From assembly GCF_032854445.1 (NCBI RefSeq), contig NC_088304.1, positions 16,469,850 through 16,503,703 of the forward strand: a DNA stretch of 33,854 bases, given 5' to 3'. The translations under genes were made by a program, and so were the position numbers. Position 1 is the stretch's first letter; every line of letters begins with the position of its first letter. Of this stretch, positions 27,425-33,854 are shown one piece after another. The notes under the pieces are model-generated. The model saw only the letters and a list, made by a program, of their open reading frames with translations. It was not told the origin of the DNA and did not search any database. This DNA is from Liolophura sinensis. Its lineage: Eukaryota; Mollusca; Polyplacophora; Chitonida; Chitonidae.

Positions 27425-28866
27425 GATTGTCTGTATGGAGAGAGGGAAGTTTGTGTCTTTATGGAGAGTTCGAAGTTTGTGTCTTTATGGAGAGTGGGAA
27501 GTTTGTGTCTGTATGATGAGAGGGCAGTTTGTGTCTTTATGGAGAGTGGGAAATTTGTGTCCGTATGGAGAGTGGGAAGTTTGTATCCGTAGAGTGGCCA
27601 CTTTGTGTCTGTATGGAGAGAGGGCAGCTGGTGTCTGTATAGAGAGAGGGCAGTTGTTGTCTGTATGGAGAGTGGGCAGTTTGTGTCTGTGCATAAAGAT
27701 GGCAGTTGGTATTGAGAGGGAGAATTTGGTGTGTATATGAGAGAGGGGACAGTTTGTGCCCGTATAGAGAGTAGGAAGTTTGTGTCTGTATTGAGAGAGG
27801 GCAGTCGGTGTCTGTAGGGAGAGGGGATGGTTGGCGTCTGTAGTAAGAGAAGCAGTTGGTGTCTGTGGAAAAGGGGCTGTTGGTGTCAGTATAGAGAGAG
27901 GGCAGTTGGTGTCTGTATGGAGAGAGGCAGTTGGTGTCTGTATGGAGAGAGGGTAGTTTTTATCTGTATAGAGAGTGGGCAGTTTATGTCTGGATAAATA
28001 GTGATTTTTGCCTTCTCTCTGTATGGAGAGAAGGCAGTTGGTGTTTGTATAGAAAGAGGGCAGTTTGTGTCTATATGGAGAAGGGGCTGTTGGTGTCTAT
28101 ATGGAGAAGGGGCTGTTGGTGTCTGTATGAAGAGAACCAGTTGGTGTCTGTATGGAGAGGGGGCTGTTGGTGTCAGTATAAAGAGAGGGCATTTGGTGTC
28201 TGTATGGAGAGGGCAGTTGGTGTTTGTATGGAGAGGGCAGTTGGCGTCTATATGGAGAGGGGATGGCTGGTGTCTGTATGAAGAGAAGCAGTTGGTGTCT
28301 ATGGAGAAGGGGCGGTTGGTGTCGGTAAAGAGAGAGGGCAGTTGCCTGTATGAAGAGAGGGCAGTTGGTGTCTGTATGGAGAGGGGCAGTTGGTGTCTGT
28401 ATGGAGAGAGGGCAGTTTTTGTCTGTATAGAGAGTGGGCAGTTTATGTCTGGATAAATAGTGATGTTTGCCTTCTCTCTTGATAGAAAGAGGACAGTTTG
28501 TGTCTGTATTGAGAGGGGGAAGTTGGTGTCTATATGGAGAAGGGGCTGTTGGTGTCTGTATGAAGAGAAGCAGTTGGTATCTGTGTTGAGAAGGGGCAGT
28601 TGGTGTCTGTATTGAGAGAGGACAGTTGGTGTCTGTATGGAGAGGGGGCTGTTGGTGTCTGTATAAAGAGAAACAGTTGGTATCTGTATTGAGAAGGGGC
28701 AGCTGGTGTCTATTGAGAGAGGACGGTTGGTTTCTGTATGGAGGAGGGGCAGTTGGTGTCTGTATGAAGAGAAGCAGTTGGTGTCTGTATGGAGAAGAGG
28801 CTGTTGGTGTCAGTATAGAGGGCAGTTGGTGTCTGTATGGAGAGGGGCAGTTGGTGTCTGTAGTGC
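27425..28866. repeat. 26-29 bp purine-skewed minisatellite, about 50 copies
   Basis: Units resemble ggagagagggcagttggtgt then ctgtat. The plus strand is very rich in G and A and poor in C. Variant units (ggggctgttggtgtc, gaagagaagcagttggtg) are interspersed. A distinct segment, gtttatgtctggataaatag, occurs at 27982 and 28441, so part of the array duplicated with a ~459 bp period. Both strands have long open frames, including 286 residues on the minus strand (28097-28957) made of TDTNCPLSIQTP-type repeats. I treat these as repeat by-products. Confidence 0.93.
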
Positions 28867-30159
28867 AGAGGAGGCAATAGGTTGATAATAAGCTGAAAAG
28901 TTTGGCTGGGGTTTGGGCTGTTTGTCTGGCTAATGACAAGCCATCGTGACAGAGCAACTGATGGATGATAGAGCCTTACTATTATTCACATTGTGAATGT
29001 TGTGATTATTCAGCTTGTGATTGTGTGTTGTCTGATATGTTGGTATAAGCCTTCCTTAGTTTGATCTTCAGAATTGGAGATAGAAATGCTATGAACACTT
29101 TGCTTTACTGACTGACTTCTGCATTCTGGTAGAGCAACCCACTAGATTTTCTTCACAAAGCCGAAAGAGTGACACATTCTAGGAGGAATCATTGAGAAGT
29201 TTACTGCTACAAGTAAGCCGTGGATTGACTCATTAGTGGTTGTGATATTCCTGTTGCTCAAAAACAAAGAGATACTCCTTATGGTTTTCTGTCCTCACAT
29301 CTTTGTCATGTGAACACTTCATCCATCACAGAAATGCTCAGTGACACACTCAGAAACAGTCCCTCTTCCAGGCTTCTTGCACACAGTTGCTTTCTCCAGC
29401 ATTTTGTCTCCTTCCTTGAGCTACATGTAGTCAAAGCTGCAATTCTTAACCGTGTTCCACGAAAAGCATCATGGGCAATTACTTTACACGTGATGTTAGA
29501 TGTGACTGATGTTATTATTTAAGAGAGAAAATGCATAATTCATTAACTACATATGCTCGCACTTATCGTGACTGGCCGCTTAAAAGTGCTGGTATTTCTT
29601 GGTTGATTTATACCCAAAGCATCATTCACACAGTGCGATTTACGACTTCCTGTTTACCACTGGTTAAATGTGCTCTGGTCTCTTGGAATTGTGGCATTTG
29701 ACTTATATGTTATTCTTGTCCACACAGCTTGGGTCATGTTCTTTAACTAATGGTAAAGTAACCATGAACTGAGCCTTCAACAACAATGCCAAACCTTATG
29801 AGATGTGCAATAAATTATTTTCATAAGTCTGCATTTACTTTCAAGCATGCAGCACATAGATGTATACTTCGACTGGGTACTTAATTTCGGGAAAAGAATG
29901 TATTTTATGTCCACTATATGTGTTGATTACTGGAGACTTGTATATATGATTATTAGTAATTATTACAAACATCTACAGGTACCTGTATATTATTCAGTAT
30001 AGTTTAAGAGTATTGTATATACGGTAGAAGTCACAAAGATTGCCTGTTGTTATACCACACCTGTGATCAGTCAAGACTGTTTGTCATCTGTTGTCTTATC
30101 GTTAATAAACAAAACAATGGTTAGACAGAATCGCTCATCTGGTTGCGTTCATTCTTCTG
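28867..30159. other. Intergenic AT-rich DNA, no gene seen
   Basis: Short open frames only (29310-29522). Sense AATAAA at 29809 and 30104. No repeat recognised. Confidence 0.6.
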
Positions 30160-30505
30160 ACCTTCATGAACAAATGAATGAATGCTTGTGGTTTAACGTC
30201 GTACTTGAAAAATTTTCAGTCATATGATGATGAGGAGTCAGTGTGTCAATATATATGTTAGGTTTTCCTTTAGCAGTGAATCCAAGCTGCCAAAGTGCTG
30301 CAGCCAGTGAAGTATCATGCCAAAGACACCAGACATGACACCCCAACAAGTCACATTATACTGACTTATACTATACACAGCAACAAGTATCATTTTTAAA
30401 GTCTTTGGTATAACCCAACCCAACCCAGGTTTGATCCCGAGTCTCCCGACTTCGAGGCAGACGCTCTAACCATTAGGCCACCAAAGCGAGCTCTAACCTT
30501 CATGA
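30160..30505 (-). mobile_element. Second SINE family, tRNA head, with 10 bp target-site duplication
   Basis: The direct repeat accttcatga at 30160-30169 and 30496-30505 brackets the element. In reverse it has a tRNA-like head (tggcctaatggttagagcg; B-box-like gggatcaaacct), an unrelated body, and a tail acgtcgtt-aaacc followed by GAAT-type repeats. The 3' tail (gtttaacgtcgtac) is shared with the 31898 family although head and body differ. Confidence 0.88.
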
Positions 30506-31083
30506 GCTAGGCTATGTAGAATGCTACATTTGATTTTCACCCATAAAACCGATTCATGTCATTATCATTAAGTTGCAAATCAGTGGCTGAGGGGTGACAT
30601 AGTGTTCCAGAAGAATACCGTGATTGCGGTCAGGCTGAAGGTTTTAATACCTTTGCCTTTAACCCAATACTGCTTAACCTTGTTTTGTACCTCGTTAAAT
30701 CCCGAGAATGCGCACATCATTCGAGAGAATAAAGTTCATTCTACCCTCAAGAATGGAAAGAAAATGAGTCTGAGGTCGTACACTTTCGATCGATCAATGG
30801 CAAGCTTATTCCGTTGCTGTTGACCTAGATATCTCAAAGCTGCGTATGTATGACGTGTTTCATTGTTAAGTGACGTAGGAATGTAAAATTGCACTGTACA
30901 TGTATTATGATGTCATAACACTGAGCTTGGAGTGGAATGTGATGAAACAAATGTTTCTTTTTCCACGTAATGGCGTCGGTGTAAAAACAGAAGCAATATA
31001 TAATAACCGTGTGAAATGTTGTTTGAAAGGTCATCTCCGTTTAATAGGTATATTTGCACACGACCCACATCTAACAGCGGGGT
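30506..31083. other. Intergenic DNA, no gene seen
   Basis: Overlapping short open frames at 30602-31101 lack domains. Nothing else recognised. Confidence 0.6.
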
Positions 31084-31470
31084 AGAATCTAGCATTAGCA
31101 AGGGTTAGGAGAAACCCTCGCTCTCCACCGGAAGTGGTTCAGTTTAGCTGCATTCTAATATGACCAGCTATATGCTGGTCATCCTAATAATTCATGTATA
31201 TTAACACGCAGAGTTAAGCAGATTAACTTACCATATGTACATTTAACTAATCAGTCAGTGTTTGTTATTAAAGAACAAGATTACACCAGCAACTATTACT
31301 AACAGTTAGGTAAACAAACTCTTGTATGTATAAATATGGTTGTTTCTAAAAGGGAAGGGAGGTGAGAGAGTTGACCTGTAAGGACCTCAGAGTCTGGTCA
31401 CTCCCATTTTGTTATGTGTAATAAATGCCTGTTGTTACTGAGAACGCCTTGGAGAGTTTTCCTATCTACA
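31084..31470 (+). mobile_element. Possible LTR-like fragment
   Basis: TATAAATA at about 31329-31336 is followed about 95 bp later by AATAAA (31430) and a G/T-rich stretch, ending near cctatctaca. That spacing resembles an LTR promoter and R region. I found no matching second LTR, no confident TG/CA ends and no target-site duplication, so this is tentative. Confidence 0.25.
31160..31182. repeat. Perfect hairpin, 9 bp arms
   Basis: ATGACCAGC (31160-31168), loop tatat, GCTGGTCAT (31174-31182). All nine positions pair. Confidence 0.95.
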
Positions 31471-31883
31471 TTAGACATGGAATGAAGATAAATGAGGGTG
31501 AGCATCCCGGTTGCAATTTTACTTAAGACCATAATCCCGGTCTTACTAAGTTGACTGAGCAGCTAATCTTAACAAACACCTTACCAAACACTGATATTTC
31601 CTTGGTTACTGCTCACCTTAGGGGTTCGTTTTTCTTTTTTGATTGTTCACTCCAGAATGTTTCACTTATACAGTGGAGTAAACTATCAAGATTTGATCTT
31701 GATGGCAAACTAGTCCTGTGGCAGATGTCATATTGATGGAAGGGCAAGTGAGTGCTCATTGCCATCAAAGCCCCAAGAACGTTGGAAGCAGAAAAATCTT
31801 GAAAAGTTGTTGTCCGAGAATGATACTGAACAAGTGTGACGTTGAAATTCAAGCACCTGAAGCACTTGGTCACTACCAATTCG

Positions 31884-32267
31884 CCTTAAAGACAGAGTGA
31901 GTGTTTGGGGTTTAACGTCGTATTTAACAATTTCTTAACAATTTTTCATATGACTACAAGGAATCCCTAGAGTGCATGTAATGTGCCTCCTTGTCGCAGG
32001 ACGGATTTCCACCGCTCATTTATCTAGTGCTGCTTCACTGAGACGCCTTACCGAAGGCAAGCAAGCCGCCCCGCCCAAGTCATTATACTGATACGGGTCA
32101 ACCAGTCGTTGCACTATCCCCTTCATGCTGAATGTCAAGCCAGGAAGTTACAAGTTCCTCTTTTTAAGTCTTAGGTGTGACTCGACCCAGGATTGATCCT
32201 GGATCTACCGCTCCAGAAGCTGACGCTCTACCAACTGTGCTATCCAGGCCAGTCCTTAAAGACAGAG
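31884..32267 (-). mobile_element. Full-length tRNA-derived SINE with 14 bp target-site duplication
   Basis: The direct repeat ccttaaagacagag at 31884-31897 and 32254-32267 is perfect. The element (31898-32253, 356 bp) in reverse has an A-box-like tagcacagttggtagagcg, a B-box-like ggatcaatcctggg, the near-palindrome aggaacttgtaacttcct, a long body and a tail acgttaaaccccaaacac. It defines the family also seen truncated at 9023 and 14682. Confidence 0.95.
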
Positions 32268-32775
32268 GCAATATGGGACGTGTATCTGTACATGGTACGT
32301 TATGGCTGATGTCCTCAGCATGGTGTTGAAAAAAAAAATCTATGTCTCCAATGAAGCAGGCTGACAGTCATGGGACAACAGAAACTATGTCCAAAGGTAA
32401 AACTGAATATGCAAATGAAAATAGTTATATACACATGTGCACATATAAACTTAGAGCTCAAACCTTCAGCTCAATGCATAAAGAACTGAAATCGTGGATT
32501 TTTTAATTTACAGTAATTAATATGCTCACAGAACATCAGCGATGGGGCATCCCCTTTACGTCATTATGCTCTATACTCATGTAAAACTTCTGGTTAATAC
32601 ACAGAATACTTTTTAAAATACGAACATTAACATGTTGTTTAACATTGATTGCAATACATAATATACCGTTAGGAATTCAGGAATTTACAGTACTTAATAT
32701 ATACATACGGAGTCAATGCTGGAATACCCCGTGGACTATTCTGCTCTGCATGTGTGCAGACCTGTAAATCTTTTT
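32268..32775. other. Intergenic AT-rich DNA, no gene seen
   Basis: No open frame with a recognisable domain and no repeat recognised. Confidence 0.6.
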
Positions 32776-32893
32776 GATTTATTTATTTATTTGATTGGTG
32801 TTTTACGCCGTAATCAACAATATTTCAATTACATGATGTCGGCCAGCCTTATGGTGGGAGGAAACCGAGCAGAGCCCGGGGGAACCCACAACA
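32776..32893 (-). mobile_element. (AAAT)n-tailed short retroelement, partial
   Basis: gatttatttatttatttgat, then ggtgttttacgccgtaatc, tcggccagccttatggtggg and cagagcccgggggaaccc. Same order as at 20865 but shorter at the right end. Confidence 0.85.
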
Positions 32894-33228
32894 TTTTGTT
32901 TAACATTGCTTTCTCTGTTAATGGACGCCGATGCTCAGGGAACGATATAAGCTACAATTGTACTTTATACTGGCGACCTAAAAAGTGAAATATTTATGAG
33001 CATAACACAGTATAACACCATTTGAGCATCAAACAGAATAACACCACTCAAACACCATATCAAAGAATCTTCAGCGTAATTTGTGGGTGGAAACCACTGT
33101 ACCTGCATCAACCACTTTTTATCACGAAGGCAACACAAATGGTAATGGCTTGGCATATACAAATTTCCTTCCGTCACTCATTTGCCACTTCCATTCACTG
33201 ACCGTGTGTTGCGTGGAGGTACTTTTTG

Positions 33229-33360
33229 ATTTATTTCTTTGATTAGTCTGTTACATCGTACTCAAGAATATTTGACTTAGAAGACAGCAGCCAGCATTTG
33301 GTTTGAAGGGTCCAGAGTGAGCCCATAACCATCCACAGGTTGCTTTCAGAGCGTCCCAGG
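33229..33360 (-). mobile_element. (AAAT)n-tailed short retroelement, diverged
   Basis: gatttatttctttgattag, catcgtactcaagaatattt, agccagcat and accatccacaggttgct occur in family order, with many substitutions in the central block. Confidence 0.7.
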
Positions 33361-33854
33361 TATCACGGAAGTCTTTAAGTCACACACTTACCAGAGGTTA
33401 GTGGTTTACACCAATCAAACAACCAAATAAATTTATTGTGGACATTAACCAAATGTTATTCAGACTACATCAATATACATCTCAAAGAACATGCACACCA
33501 TTCTTTGTGAACCCTTTTATTAAATCCATAATTATTTACATGTGCTGTAACAAGATACATATAAAAACTGAACAGTTATTTCCCCCTTGAAGCATTAACT
33601 TATGATACAAATTTGCATTTTCTTCTCTGGAACATAAATAGAGAGAGAGGGAGAAACACAGCAAATTCACGAACAAAAAAATTTCACCAGCATGTTATTC
33701 TTCTTAAGTCAGGTGTTACATTGATCTCCTTGCATTAAATTTTCTGTCTGCCACCACTTCTAGAGAGAATACTTTCATGCAGTTAAAAAGGGTTCTCAGG
33801 AAAACTTTTTCCGAACTGATCCATCATTCACAACTTGTACAGTACTTTCCTTGG
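33361..33854. other. Window end, AT-rich, possible 3' end of a minus-strand neighbour
   Basis: Reverse-strand AATAAA-type hexamers lie near 33431 and 33519. This would fit the 3' UTR of a convergent gene beyond the window, but no coding exon is visible. Confidence 0.2.

Noticed and set aside
28097-28957. 286-residue minus-strand open frame rich in Thr, Pro, Gln and His
   Set aside because: It lies almost entirely in the 26-29 bp minisatellite. The opposite strand is open as well, there is no domain, and the repeat lacks stops by composition.
31617-31690. Another copy of the (AAAT)n-tailed element
   Set aside because: Only ttttttgattg and gtttcacttatac resemble the family. Too short and diverged to call.
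1-33854. CRISPR array, bacterial operon or defence system
   Set aside because: The tandem repeats lack unique spacers, the gene is spliced, and there are no bacterial coding features.

Overview
The window looks like animal nuclear DNA: AT-rich, intron-rich, with GT-AG introns, tRNA-derived SINEs and many minisatellites. The SINE and LINE-tail families, plus about 15 copies of the palindrome TACATGTA, suggest a lophotrochozoan, most likely a mollusc such as a bivalve. That taxon is an inference from remembered repeat character, not from a search. I see no bacterial genes, CRISPR array, rRNA or intact tRNA gene.

One gene can be supported. It is the 3' part of a plus-strand orthologue of small G protein signalling modulator 1/2 (SGSM1/SGSM2, also RUTBC2/RUTBC1). 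I assembled 19 coding exons between 87 and 22466. All splice phases agree and the joined frame is open for 934 residues to a TAA stop. The N-terminal RUN domain lies upstream of the window. In order, the window encodes the post-RUN linker, the PH-like Rab-binding domain, a variable linker, a conserved pre-TBC helix region and a RabGAP TBC domain. The TBC domain is split by a long Ser/Thr/Asp/Glu-rich insert, as is usual in this family. Both catalytic fingers are present: Arg in IDKDVQR and Gln in YVQGM.

The introns (155-22377) hold a remarkable set of tandem arrays: 59 bp x4, 158 bp x2 (apparently identical copies), 27/54 bp, 11 bp, 42-53 bp, 47 bp and 62 bp. Three of these touch RNA-processing signals. 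The 42-53 bp array begins inside exon 12 and repeats its splice donor. The 62 bp array repeats an acceptor-like motif, and the true exon 18 acceptor looks like its last unit. The 47 bp array carries an AATAAA in every unit. Mobile fragments include a tRNA-derived SINE family (9023, 14682, 31898), a second SINE with a different head (30170), and a short element with an (AAAT)n tail (11509, 18926, 20865, 32776, 33229). Four insertions have visible target-site duplications.

After the stop at 22466 come a 42 bp minisatellite in the presumed 3' UTR, AT-rich DNA with no supported gene, a purine-skewed 26-29 bp minisatellite at 27425-28866 with a ~459 bp higher-order repeat, and then SINEs, a hairpin and a possible LTR-like fragment. 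Most long open frames in these parts come from repeats whose period is a multiple of three or that lack stops. I found no convincing previously undescribed molecular system. The most interesting signals are the tandem arrays that copy splice sites and polyadenylation hexamers inside a conserved gene.
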